A DNA stretch of 32,500 nt from Chrysomallon squamiferum (Eukaryota > Mollusca > Gastropoda > Neomphalida > Peltospiridae). This document shows, one piece after another, positions 1-9,994 of this stretch (within the stretch, counting starts at the first letter, position 1; each line of letters begins with the position of its first letter). Location of the stretch: positions 2,393,943-2,426,442 of the forward strand of contig CM022672.1 in the NCBI GenBank assembly GCA_012295275.1. The letters run 5' to 3'. The notes below the pieces were generated by a model that had not been told where the DNA came from, made no database searches, and saw only the letters and a program-made list of their open reading frames with translations. The translations under genes were made by a program, and so were the position numbers.

Positions 1-487
1 ATACATAAACGACAAAGAATTACTCATAAATAAAACATGTGTTCGTTTATTCGAGCTGTCGACAGTCTATATATGACTTAGCTTTCGTATACTTTTCACC
101 GTAAATCCTTCCGTATCTTTTTGCCCCACGACTGGCTGGGGTTGAATGGTCTTCAGTTAAATCTCAAATCTACGTGGAATTTTAAAAACGCCGCTGACAG
201 GTGTTCTCTTGTTGTTGCGGATGAAGATACCCTGTCAATTTATTACAGCGGATCTCTTCTCTTTTTCCTTAAAACAGCTTGGAGATAGAATACTAGTCTT
301 TGTACTGCTGGGATCTTCCCGCTGGGTTCTGTATGGCGATTGCCCGTAGCTGGACACCCGATATATCATCCCGCCTCGAACTTTATACGCTAGCATTTGA
401 TGCGTTTTACAAGGTGCCGAAAACCAAATATATTTATAGCGAGATTCACAATACTTGGTTCGAGAAGGTGTGATGAAAAGGACCATA

Positions 488-705
488 TGGTTATTTAGGC
501 TTAGTTAAAAGGAGTGTGTGGTTATTTAGGTTTAGCTAAAAGGAGTGTGTGGTTATTTAGGTTTAGCTAAAAGGAGATCTGTATGGTTTTAACACTTAAC
601 TAAACGGAAACAATGTGGTTATTTAGGCTTAACTAAAATGAAATATACTTCTTTGGGCTTTATGAAAAGTAATTTTATGGTTATTTAAGATTAACTAAAA
701 TGAGT
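488..705. repeat. 31-bp minisatellite, intronic
   Basis: The unit is about TGGTTATTTAGGTTTAGCTA followed by AAAGGAGTGTG. Copies starting near 488, 519 and 550 are nearly identical at an exact 31-bp period. Degenerate copies follow near 582, 615 and 677, keeping only the TGGTTATTTAGG and TTAACTAAAA parts. The homogeneous left end and decayed right end suggest that the array expanded recently at its left side. Confidence 0.85.
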
Positions 706-980
706 ATATTACGATCATTTGTATTTAATCATTTGTTTAAAATTAGTATTCATGTATAATTACTTACGATTAGCTACAGAGATAAAACGTGCAGAATTAA
801 GAAAACGAATGAAATATTTTCACTTTTTGTCTTTTCCTTTTTCTCTGTCTATAACACACTGCTGCAGAAAAATGTTCAGAATCGATGGTCCATTTATATA
901 TTAACAGTACTTAAAACAGATACAAATTATTTTCACAACTGTTTTATTTTTCCCTCTTCAAAGCACAAACATCTACGTTT

Positions 981-1197
981 ATATATGCGTGTGTGTATGT
1001 GTATATGTGTGTATGTGTATGTGTGTTTGTGTGTGTATGTATATATTTGTACGTATGTATGTATGCATTTATTTGTGAACGTTAGTTTGTATGTATGCAT
1101 GTATGTAAGTATGTGTATGTATGTACGTATGTAGTTATATGTGTATGAATGTATGTATATATGTCTGTGTGTATGCATGCATGTGTGTACATATACA
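981..1197. repeat. TG / TATG microsatellite tract
   Basis: Imperfect TG, TATG and GTATGTATG repeats run up to about 60 bases before the FGF-like exon. Open frames across it are repeat-derived (alternating His, Thr, Tyr and Ile). Confidence 0.85.
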
Positions 1198-1232
1198 TGT
1201 TTTTTTTTATGTAAATGTTTCTGTGTGCATAT

Positions 1233-1259
1233 CTAATAATCATCCTGATTTGTTTCCAG
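1233..1259 (+). other. 3' splice site (acceptor) with candidate branch point
   Basis: A CTAAT branch-point-like motif at 1233-1237 lies 22 nt before a pyrimidine-rich stretch ending in TTTGTTTCCAG, with the AG at 1258-1259. The acceptor falls on a codon boundary of the downstream frame (phase 0 as read). It sits just before the conserved FGF core cysteine segment, near where many FGF genes carry their last core intron. Confidence 0.75.
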
Positions 1260-1532
1260 CATAACAGAAAAGAAGACTGTCTGTTCAGAGAAATCTACGT
1301 AAGCTCAACACATAGACGTCTGCAGTTTGTGCGAAATGAAGAATGGTATATAGGATTTTCAAAATCAGGACGATGTCTGAAAGGATACGCAACAAAGTTT
1401 CCACGATTCCGTCGGTGTTCAAATCTGCAGATCATCGGTATCGAGAGGAAATATAAAAACAAGAGGAAACCTTTCTCACCGTTAGACATGCTTCCGGAAA
1501 AAACTTTGAGGCTATCGTTACGGAATAAATGA
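1260..1532 (+). CDS. Fibroblast growth factor family ligand, C-terminal exon (FGF8/17/18-like)
   Basis: This is a 90-codon terminal exon ending in TGA at 1530-1532; the protein is N-terminally incomplete in this window. Seen in the sequence, numbered from the exon start: K-E-D-C-L-F-R-E at residues 4-11 matches the D-C-x-F-x-E half of the FGF signature. E-E-W-Y-I-G-F at 27-33 matches the beta strand that reads G-W-Y-M-A-F in FGF8. G-R-C-L-K-G at 37-42 corresponds to the glycine box in the heparan-sulphate and receptor-binding surface. A basic C-terminal tail follows at 63-90. FGFs are secreted beta-trefoil ligands of FGF receptor tyrosine kinases; the signal peptide and first trefoil strands must be in upstream exons. 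Oddities: His18 stands where the signature expects Tyr, and Cys39 and Cys53 are extra to the core Cys7. The family call is strong. The FGF8/17/18 subfamily is an inference from this exon alone; the FGF9 and FGF1 groups share several of these residues. Confidence 0.85.
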   Translation, partial: HNRKEDCLFREIYVSSTHRRLQFVRNEEWYIGFSKSGRCLKGYATKFPRFRRCSNLQIIGIERKYKNKRKPFSPLDMLPEKTLRLSLRNK

Positions 1533-1779
1533 GGAGTGTGTCTCAAACACTTCTTCAGGAAGAAAAAAAACCAAAAATACCATTTCAGCCTGTGATAAAA
1601 AGTCAGTAATCAAATAATGTACTGGGATATGAGTATGGAATGTTATTTACGATGGAAAATTCGAGTTCTTATCAGAGCGAGGAATGTAAAGCGATGGCTG
1701 GCTGTGGCGGTTGGTGTGTTAGACTCACTCTTATTGTTATCTTTAATTCAAGGAGGAGTTTCCCACTGATGTTATGCAC

Positions 1780-2087
1780 AATCTTTCCATGGACCAGACA
1801 TAAACGTAAAAGCCTGATAGGTTGGAATAATGTTACCTGAGGCATTATATTTCTAACTGGCCAGAACCATGCATATGAATGCAAAATCTAGTGTGTATGC
1901 TGGAATAATGCAACCTAAGGCATTATATTTCCAACTGTTCAGGATCAGACATGAATGTAAAAGGCTGTGTATTTGGAAAAAATGCTACAGCTTAAAGCTT
2001 TATATTTCCAACAGACCAGGTCCAGACATAAATGTAAAAACATGTTTGTGTTGGAATAATGCAACCTGAAATAGTACACTTCCAAAT
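1780..2087. repeat. Diverged tandem repeat of about 77 bp, four copies
   Basis: The four units are 1780-1857, 1858-1935, 1936-2012 and 2013-2087 (78, 78, 77 and 75 bp). Each has a CAGAC/CAGAA-type start, then an ATAAATGTAAAA-like part, then TTGGAATAATGCAACCT, and ends in a TATATTTCCAAC-like segment. Copies differ at many positions, so the array is old. It lies within the putative 3' UTR. Confidence 0.85.
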
Positions 2088-2323
2088 TGGTCAGTCTCTT
2101 ATCTTCTGCCACTGCATACGGCTCAAGAATCATTCCCAAAGTGTGTTCTAAGAGTTTGTCCAAACCAGAAACCAAGAACTAAAGACCTGCAATAATCGGC
2201 AAAAACAATGACAACTATTAAATTCACAACAACAACAACAACAATGACAACAAAAAAAAAGACAGTAAAGTCGCCTAAACTAGGAACATTCGTATGACAA
2301 GATGTTATTTACTTGTTGTTACA

Positions 2324-2329
2324 AATAAA
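2324..2329 (+). other. Candidate polyadenylation signal AATAAA
   Basis: This is the first exact AATAAA after the FGF-like stop codon, about 790 nt downstream, followed by TGTATGTTATTT. AATAAA is common by chance in DNA this AT-rich, so support is moderate. Confidence 0.45.
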
Positions 2330-2345
2330 AGATGCTAAGCTCAAT

Positions 2346-2675
2346 GTATGTTATTTCAACTACCTCTGTCTTGTGCTTTCGCACTTGGCATTTATCTGTT
2401 GAGACGTTAGCCAACTCATTTCGGATATCTGTTTTAGTACGGACGTCCCACTACAAGGGCGAATGAATATACGTGGGTACGGAAAAAGATGACGTTATCT
2501 CCGAGGATACACATCAAAACTTTAACATACTAACATTAGAGGACTGTCTGATAAAGTATGATGACATTTTTTTTTTTTTGTTCACGAAAACCAGTACCAC
2601 TTGTGTTTGTTCCCAAAGACATTTATATATACTTTCATATACAGATTTGTCAGACAATGTGAATTCACAAGATAG

Positions 2676-2718
<43 letters not shown>

Positions 2719-4395
2719 CAAATATAAATATGTAAATGTAACCCATATCGAGTATTATTAATCTGATACGAGATAGAATTGGGGCCAGCAGTAATAATTT
2801 GATACTAATGTGTATCACGAGATTATGTTTTGTTAACGTGCCTCTCTTTCCTTTTTTTTTTTTTTTTTTTTTTTTTGTAGAATTCTATAATGTGACTTCC
2901 ATTTCATAATGTTAAGTCATTATTTGCTGTTCAACAAGTACGCTCCCAGATGTCCCAGATGATTAACTAACAATTAAATTACATGGTTTACAATTCCATG
3001 AATTTTACCGATATCAAGGGCAGATACTTAACTCGAGGGCCAAGAACAAACATCAAGGATCTGACTACAGATCTAACGATGTAAATTTTCTCTTCTTTTT
3101 GTTTTTTTCTTCATAATGTTCTAAAAGCATATAAATAAAATGGTGCTATTTTGTTTATACTTTCCATTAGTTAATCAGTAAAATAATTCGTGCCACACCA
3201 ACTGTAGAAAGTATAAAATAGTAGAGACAGTTATCTATGTCTGTAACTTGGTCTGCTGTTGTTTAAGCCGTTGAATTTTCTGGTGCATATTTTTTTTAAT
3301 TATTATTTTTAATTTTTTTTTTATGTCATCGTTTTTAAACCGATGTGCAGAAAGGACGATGTTTTCGTAACACGTAAATATTTCAATGCAAGTTTCCTTT
3401 CGTTTTCTCCATTACGTTCGGTCTTGTATTAAGTTCAACAGGTAATCTACTATAACTGGCTACACTAGAGAGAACAAACTGGAAGTATGATAAGGGTAAA
3501 GAAAAGAATTGTTTATTTCGCACTTATCGAACATTCTTTTAAAAAAATCATTTCGACCCTTGTCGTACCATGATGAAACCAAATTTAAAATGTCCGTATT
3601 AAAAAGGAAGATACATTTTCGTAAACTCTGATCAAACTTTGCATACGAGTTTTGTCATAATATAAAAATCAGAAAGATTAAAATGTAATTGAGATTTCTT
3701 AGTTAGTGTAATATAATCTGTCTGCATGTTCGCACATGAAACATATTTGAGGATTTAGCATGGATAAAGAGAGAATTTTGGATATGATTTATAAACACAG
3801 ATACAATACATCTTAGCAATATAATCCGTTTCTCCGTATAACAGATTTTTTTCATAAAACAATATCATACACACACAAACACACACACAAATAATAATAA
3901 TAATAAAAAAGTAAGTAAGGAAATAAATGAATAAATAAATAAGAAGCACAGATATATTAAAAAAAAAAAAAAAAAAAAAAATTAAAATTAAAATTAAAAT
4001 AGAATTTCTGGGTCTTCCTCTTTGGTTTCAGTTGAAATTCGAAATTTCAGAAATTAAACTGGCTATCAGAAGCATGGTTCATAGTGCAGAGACTGGACGG
4101 CTGATAAGAAACAAAATGTCACGTTATAATCTCAGGGATAAGTAGTCGACTCAACACTGTTTTCAGCATAATGTGGCTCTTAACGAACACTAATCACTGC
4201 ACTTGGGCAAGCGTTAACGTATTAATTTCAGTCGGACGATAAAGGAAGCCATACTGTATGTAATATTCCTGATAATTATGTCCAGGTTGAGATGAAAATG
4301 ATTATGCTAAGAATAAGTTTACATTCATACTTAAGAATTCGTCGATGAAGGACTTATTGGGGTTTTAAAATGAACACTATTGGTATTTCTTAAAT
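2346..4395. other. Intergenic, no gene seen
   Basis: AT-rich sequence without a defensible exon. It holds a (TA)n tract at 2679-2714, a T25 run at 2852-2876, CA-rich sequence near 3868-3890, an A23 run at 3959-3981 and a short TTAAAA repeat to about 4002. The stretch 4010-4260 is more complex but has no recognised feature. Confidence 0.6.
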
Positions 4396-4446
4396 TATGA
4401 TTATTATCATGATTATGATTAAGGTTATTATTATTATTATCATTAT

Positions 4447-4489
<43 letters not shown>
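4396..4489. repeat. ATT/TTA trinucleotide microsatellite
   Basis: Mostly pure TTA from about 4425, interrupted once by an ATTAATAATATTATT segment that is locally self-complementary. Poly-isoleucine and asparagine frames here are repeat artefacts. Confidence 0.95.
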
Positions 4490-6245
4490 TCTCTCATCTT
4501 TCTAAAACCATCAGCCACATTACTATGTCATTCACCGGTTAAAACATATCAAAACATTAAACAGACCAGTTTAAAAATGTGTTTTAATGCATTAACTTTA
4601 TCACGTTATTTAAATATACCACATATAACTGAGAATAATATAGTACGGGATACACATTAGTTTCTGGGAAATAATGATGTGTTTCATTATTAAAATCGTA
4701 ACAGTAATCATTAAAAGCAACTTTTTTATTAATAAATATTCGTAGTCTATAGAGATACATTATTGCAGGGTCGGCATCGAAAACTATATACTTTTATATC
4801 ACGTAACAGAATTAGCTGCATTTTGTGTTTTGTGAAACGATTATTAATTATAGATCAGCAGTTCTGGCTTACATATTTCTAATATTATTTAGAATTTTTG
4901 AAAAAATCAAAGTGAAATATATGAAAGGAGAGGTAACACAATTTTTGAACTTTTTTTTTTTAGACGCCAAAAGATCACTGAAGAAGTAACTATGATGTCT
5001 GCAGTATTAAAATTAGCATAATTTGCGGTTCTTATCACAAATCCTACTGCATAATTCCATTTAGACGCTGTGATATCAGCGTTATAATAATCCATGTAAT
5101 CCATATTATTTCGAAATATAATCCATGACTAATAAAATGGGCACAAATGGATTATCTTCGGACCGGAAGTAGATAGCTCTGCTTTTTTTTTTTTTTTCTC
5201 TTAATTATCTCCTCCTACTTCCGTTCACTATTCATCATCACTTAGCATTTATTATTAACAAAAGTGATGAGGTTAACCAATGCATACGTGGCTAAGATAT
5301 ATATTTTTTTTCTTTCTGTAATACAGTCAATGAGATCTCGTATGCAGACCAGTAATGTAAATATTAATTGTACCATATTGTTGTATAAGCCAAAGATATA
5401 TTTATTTAACGTGGTCATGTACATACGTCAAGTTATCGCTGTTTCTAATGTTATTTATGCACACAGTGCAGTAGCGAAGTCAGTGAAGCATAACATTAAA
5501 AAAGTATGAAATGTAAATCTAGTCTGTTGTGTGTTCTTAGTGTAAATTTCATTTAGCAACCTAGAATCTGAAGTCTTTCTTCTTCAATCTTTCATTTATT
5601 CTTAATTTTATCGTGATCGTCATCATCATCATCATCATCATCATCGTTATAATCAATTTCATTATCAGTGTCTCGACATTGCAATGATCATTATAAAATA
5701 GTTATTAAAAAATCTTTGTTAAACTGGAGATAAATAGGACATAACGTATGCAAAAATTGGACTCATTATTATTATATCAAATAATAATGAAAAAATGAAA
5801 TCTTATGTTATTCAATGCACACCAACAGGAAAACAGGTTTTTGAAAAACAGTTATGGTGGGCGCATAAGTGAACCTGATGAACGATACTTAAAGCAATAA
5901 TCTCTATGAATCAGTTAGGACATAAACTTCAAAATCAGAAGAAAAAAAGAAGAAGAAAAAAAAAGCAAAAAAAAAAGCAAACAAACAAACAAATAAAAAG
6001 AATAACATTCACAAACCTGACAAACCTGCAGTCAAATACTGAAACACATACTAAGATATAAATAAACGAGAAAAAAAAAAAAAAAAAAAAAAAAATGTAG
6101 AAAGCGACGAATATCAGATATAAATAAAGATGAAAATATGTCCAATACTGTTTTTTTCACCTGAGTGGTGTGTTTGGTTTGAAAGAAAATCCGCTGACAC
6201 CGTTCCATCTATTCATCGATTAGAAGAAAAAAATATATATAATTA
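4490..6245. other. Intergenic, no gene seen
   Basis: AT-rich DNA with no supported exon. It includes a (CAT)n tract at 5621-5645, an A/AG/CAAA-rich tract at about 5939-6000 and an A25 run at 6071-6095. Short open frames at 4907-5104 and 5242-5509 resemble no known family and lack splice context. Confidence 0.55.
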
Positions 6246-6384
6246 GACAGAGAGAGATAGAAAGAAAGAAAAAGAGAGAGAGAGAGAGAGAGAAGAAATA
6301 AAATAGCAGTAGCAACGATGATGAAAAAAAAACAAGAACAAGAAGAAGAAGAAGAAGAACAACAACAACAACAACAACAACATC

Positions 6385-6439
<55 letters not shown>
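6246..6439. repeat. Compound GA / AAG / CAA / AAT microsatellite
   Basis: Purine-rich GA and AAAG repeats (6246-6296) are followed by AAG repeats near 6340, CAA repeats near 6360 and a pure AAT array at about 6384-6438. The long Leu and Ser/Leu frames on the minus strand are translations of this array. Confidence 0.95.
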
Positions 6440-6440
<1 letters not shown>

Positions 6441-6658
6441 CAGCAACGTCGGCAACAACAACTTTGTTTTAGTTGTCATACAGAAAATCGAACCCTTTAT
6501 CCATCAACTTCTACGTAGCAGATTAATATTACTGCATTAGTAGCTAGCAATAAAACAATTCAAACAGAGGTCAATGAACGATCTGGACCGAACACATTCA
6601 AACCCTGTCTGTGAAATAAAGCAAAACAGATTCGTTCCTAAGTAACGAAGATTATTTG

Positions 6659-6780
6659 TGACGTTATAAATTACGATTTCCTGACGTAATCATTAGGCCA
6701 ATGGCGTCATATTTCCGCGTACTATATATAACGGACCCTGGCTTGGAAGATTAAGCCGTCAGCTAATTTTTCATACGTCA
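6659..6780 (+). promoter_or_regulatory. Promoter-like cluster: CRE-like, CCAAT and TATA motifs
   Basis: Within 75 bp there are TGACGT (6659-6664), TGACGTAA (6682-6689), CCAAT (6698-6702), GCGTCAT (6704-6710) and TATATATAA (6723-6731), with a further TACGTCA at 6774-6780. The order of CRE-like sites, CCAAT box and TATA box is that of a compact metazoan promoter on the plus strand, which would put a start site near 6755-6760. No recognisable exon lies downstream before the triplet repeats at 7008, so it could serve a noncoding transcript, act as an enhancer, or be chance. Confidence 0.35.
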
Positions 6781-7007
6781 GAATGAAAACTAAAATCGGT
6801 AAAGCGTCTGGGAAATATACAGTATAGTCTCACTTATTTGTGGACGGTATTAAAAGTATTACACTACCATGTCATTTTAAGTCTTCGTAACAGTGATATA
6901 TTGGTCTGTAAAACACAAACAGAAAGAACTACAGAGTATGTTATCCGTTTTCTTTTTTTCAGTTAGTAAAATAATCTTCTTGTTCTTGTTCTTGTTCTCC
7001 TTCTTGT

Positions 7008-7082
7008 TAGTAGTAACAGCAGTAGTCGTAGTATTATACATAACAGTAATAATAATAAATAACAATGATAATAATAATAATA

Positions 7083-7113
<31 letters not shown>

Positions 7114-7199
7114 CAACAACAACAACAACAATAATAATAAAATAAAAAATAATAAAATAAAATAAATAAATAATAATAAAAATAATAATAATAATAAAA
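7008..7199. repeat. Compound AGT / AAT / AGC / AAC trinucleotide repeat
   Basis: AGT-like repeats give way to AAT, then CAG/AAC, then AAT and AAAT units. The open frames on both strands (poly-Asn one way, poly-Leu the other) are repeat translations. Confidence 0.9.
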
Positions 7200-7360
7200 T
7201 GTTTATTCTTTATTATTTCCTTACTTAAATTATTCTAATAATTTTTTTCTTTCCCTTCATGTCTTTCTTTTTAGTATCGGGCCATATTGTAAAACCTATC
7301 ACAGTTAGTAATCTAATCCGATAAAATACCAAAACCTTTTTGTGGAATTTACTGAATGTT

Positions 7361-7395
<35 letters not shown>

Positions 7396-8167
7396 CTTTC
7401 CCCAAGACTACCACCCCCTGCCATCCTCAGAATTTTTTTTATTCTTTTATTCAAGTCATATTCAACCGATAACTGTCAGTGACTTTTTATTTCGTCTTTC
7501 GACTTTTTCTTTTTTAAAACAGTATGCGTGCAGTTTTAGTGTTTCATATTTATTTTTATATTCCTGTTATTGCGAAATTCAACACCATTCATTGTTTTCT
7601 ATATGAAACGAAGCTGTCTGTTAAGTAACAATATCATAAGGGGAAAAAAAAGATGAATAATGAAAATCAAGATAAGCATAACTAAAAGTTGGCCTGTTCT
7701 CATGATTCTTTAGTCTACAGTCAGGATTTCTTCCGTGAAATTATGAATTAGTGAGAGGAAAAAGACATTTTGCTCTGATCTGTCTTATGAAGAAACATCG
7801 CCCCGAAACGTTTGCACTGATGGCAGAAAACAACAACAACAACAACACAAAATAAAGAGAGAAAAAAACATACCCCCCCTCCCAAAAAAAAACCCCCATT
7901 AAATTCCAGTCCTTTTCCGTTTTGGTATAGTATTAAAAATAGAATATCAACCATATCTAGAACTAATAAACATAATGGTAATTTGAAGACACTCGTTTAA
8001 TTCTTCGTTTGCCTTATTGAAATAATACAAGACTTCTGATTTATTCTGCCAGTACAGGTATGGTTAAACCATTACATTGTTTTACATTAAATTTTTACAT
8101 TAAATATAGACGAAAGTGAAGAAGGAAGCCATAGAACTGAAAAATTATTGAAAGCACATTGCCATCT
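7200..8167. other. Intergenic, no gene seen
   Basis: It contains a T33 run at 7363-7395, a CAA repeat near 7830-7848, and A- and C-rich homopolymer stretches at 7862-7897. No coding or RNA feature is supported. Confidence 0.55.
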
Positions 8168-8486
8168 TATTATTGTTGTTGTTGTTGTTATTATTATTAT
8201 CATTATTATTATTATTATTATTAGTAGTAGTAGTAGTAGTAGTAGTAATTGAGTAAAATAGTAGTAACAGTAGTAGTAGCAGTAAAAGTAATAGTTGTAG
8301 TAGCAGTAGTAGTAACGGTAGTAATAGCAGTAAAAGTAATAGCAGTAGCAGCAGTAGTACAAGTAGTAATAGCAGTAAAAGTAATAGCAGTAGCAGCAGT
8401 AGTAGTACAAGTAGTAGCAGCAGTACTAGTAGCAGTTTTTGTTTTTGTTGTTATTACTGTTGTTATTATTATCCTTATTATCATTA
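8168..8486. repeat. Compound TTG/TTA/AGT/AGC triplet repeat with 45-bp higher-order unit
   Basis: TTG and TTA repeats (8168-8222) are followed by AGT-based repeats with AGC and AAA variants to about 8440, then TTG/TTA. Inside it a 45-bp unit beginning GTAATAGCAGTAAAAGTAAT occurs at 8321-8365 and again, with one extra AGT, at 8366-8413. Long Tyr/Cys, Thr/Ala and Val frames are all repeat translations. Confidence 0.9.
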
Positions 8487-9046
8487 TTCAAAATTAACCA
8501 AAATTTTTATGATATTTTCATAACCTTAAAATATGCTTACAAACGTGTTCTATATCCGCAGGAAACCTTCGAAAAAGAGATTTAAAAAAAAAAAAAAAAA
8601 AAAAAAGAAATGGAGCTTTTTTCGTAGCTTACAACCCAACGGATGGCAGTTTTGTTGTTTCAACAAACAACTTTATCCTCAATTTTACCAGCACAACATA
8701 CGCTTATTCACAAACTGTAATAGTCACTTTCTATAAGCCTCGTGCCATAGTCACCTCTCCATTGATTTGCAGTGTGAAAACACAACCTGTTTTTTTCATT
8801 GTGTTAAGACGGGTAGGAATGTTATGTTTTCAACTCGTGTATATCAGAGACAGGCACCTATAGGCTCAGTTATGTCCAAAGGAGAGACTTACTGACCGGT
8901 AAAAAAAAACACATTCCGAGATGTCAGGGTATGAAATATGTATTTCAAATAATAGTTTATTTTTTAAGAAAAAGAGGAAACGAAGTATTTGCTTCAGATA
9001 TTTGTGTTTTGTCGGGTTTTTTTTTAGTCGACTTTGGAGTAAAGAG
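8487..9046. other. Intergenic, no gene seen
   Basis: Mostly unique AT-rich DNA with an A23 run at 8584-8606. The frame at 8533-8736 crosses this A-run (poly-Lys) and has no other support. Confidence 0.55.
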
Positions 9047-9247
<201 letters not shown>

Positions 9248-9255
<8 letters not shown>

Positions 9256-9761
9256 ATCAGTTTAGAAATAATATGATGAAGTATATAAAATTTTAACACT
9301 CACAACGAAGATTTGTAACCCCTTTCAAGACCTAGTACTAAAATATTCCAAGCTTTATTAAAAGAAAAATCAACAACGAGACTTTGTTACTTAAACAGAG
9401 CTTTTATTGTCAGATAATGTAAATGCCTTTATTTCGGTTATCTCTTAGATGGTGCTAAAATCATATTTTTCTTTGTGCTAAACAAAAACGATAGCCTCAT
9501 CCATTACCTCGTTGTGATCATAATGGTATCAAGTTTTTTCTTCATAGCGTAACAAAAGGTTTTCTTTTTGGGTCTTCTTGTGACAAACTGCATTACTAAT
9601 AATGTACTAAGAAACCTATATATATATAAAATTATCATTAGAATCAGTATTAATAATATTAGCAAGGAAAACAGGAATGAGTTCACAGAAAAATAGAACG
9701 ATAAACCAAGTCAATGAACAAAATATTTTATTTGATGCGATCTAATTACTATCAACAACAG
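9248..9761. other. Intergenic, no gene seen
   Basis: Unique AT-rich DNA. The minus-strand frame at 9504-9686 is hydrophobic but short and without known similarity. Confidence 0.5.
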
Positions 9762-9768
9762 TAATAAC

Positions 9769-9826
<58 letters not shown>
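9762..9826. repeat. (AAT)n microsatellite
   Basis: About 20 near-perfect AAT units preceded by a short AACAAC lead-in. Confidence 0.97.
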
Positions 9827-9994
9827 GTGTCATCGTCTCCGCTAACCTTTCTGTCGCGCAAGAAAGAAAAAATCTGAAATAAAAAATGAAAAAAAGAAAA
9901 TTAAGATAAGATTTTCAATTTACCTTTTTTTTTTTTTTTTCTTTTTATTACATCTTTTTTTTTTATCATCTATATTAAAACGAGACGACATCAC

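Larger units (their letters stand above)
1..1259 (+). other. Partial last intron of the FGF-like gene
   Basis: This stretch precedes the FGF-like terminal exon and ends in a good 3' splice site, so it is read as the 3' part of the final intron. It has no frame resembling the preceding FGF core exon (the one carrying the G-x-[LIM]-x-[STAGP] part of the family signature), so that exon should lie left of the window. It holds a 31-bp minisatellite (488-705) and a TG/TATG microsatellite tract (981-1197). The rest is unremarkable AT-rich DNA. The alternative, that 1215-1259 is coding and starts at the ATG at 1215, is unlikely: those codons encode a hydrophobic run from polypyrimidine sequence and match no FGF. 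Confidence 0.6.
1533..2345 (+). other. Putative 3' UTR of the FGF-like gene
   Basis: The sequence after the stop codon has no further coding similarity. It contains a diverged 77-bp tandem repeat (1780-2087), a CAA-rich tract (about 2222-2260) and the first AATAAA after the stop (2324-2329), followed by a T/G-containing stretch. Its extent is inferred; a transcript could end earlier at a variant signal or continue further. Confidence 0.45.

Noticed and set aside
488-705. Possible CRISPR-like direct repeats with 31-bp period
   Set aside because: Units are contiguous with no unique spacers, and the context is animal intron; it is a minisatellite.
1215-1259. ATG-started extension of the FGF-like frame upstream
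   Set aside because: These codons are the branch-point and polypyrimidine part of the intron; they give a hydrophobic run not found in FGFs at this place.
2852-2882. T25 run followed by GTAG, looking like a strong 3' splice site
   Set aside because: The sequence after it has stops in all frames within a short distance and no coding similarity.
6485-6500. Inverted B-box-like GGGTTCGATTTT on the minus strand
   Set aside because: No cloverleaf or A box can be built around it.
6893-7165. Frame downstream of the promoter-like cluster with a hydrophobic N-terminal part
   Set aside because: It starts at a non-ATG codon, its hydrophobic part is TTC/TTG and GTA repeat, and its end is poly-Asn from AAT repeats.
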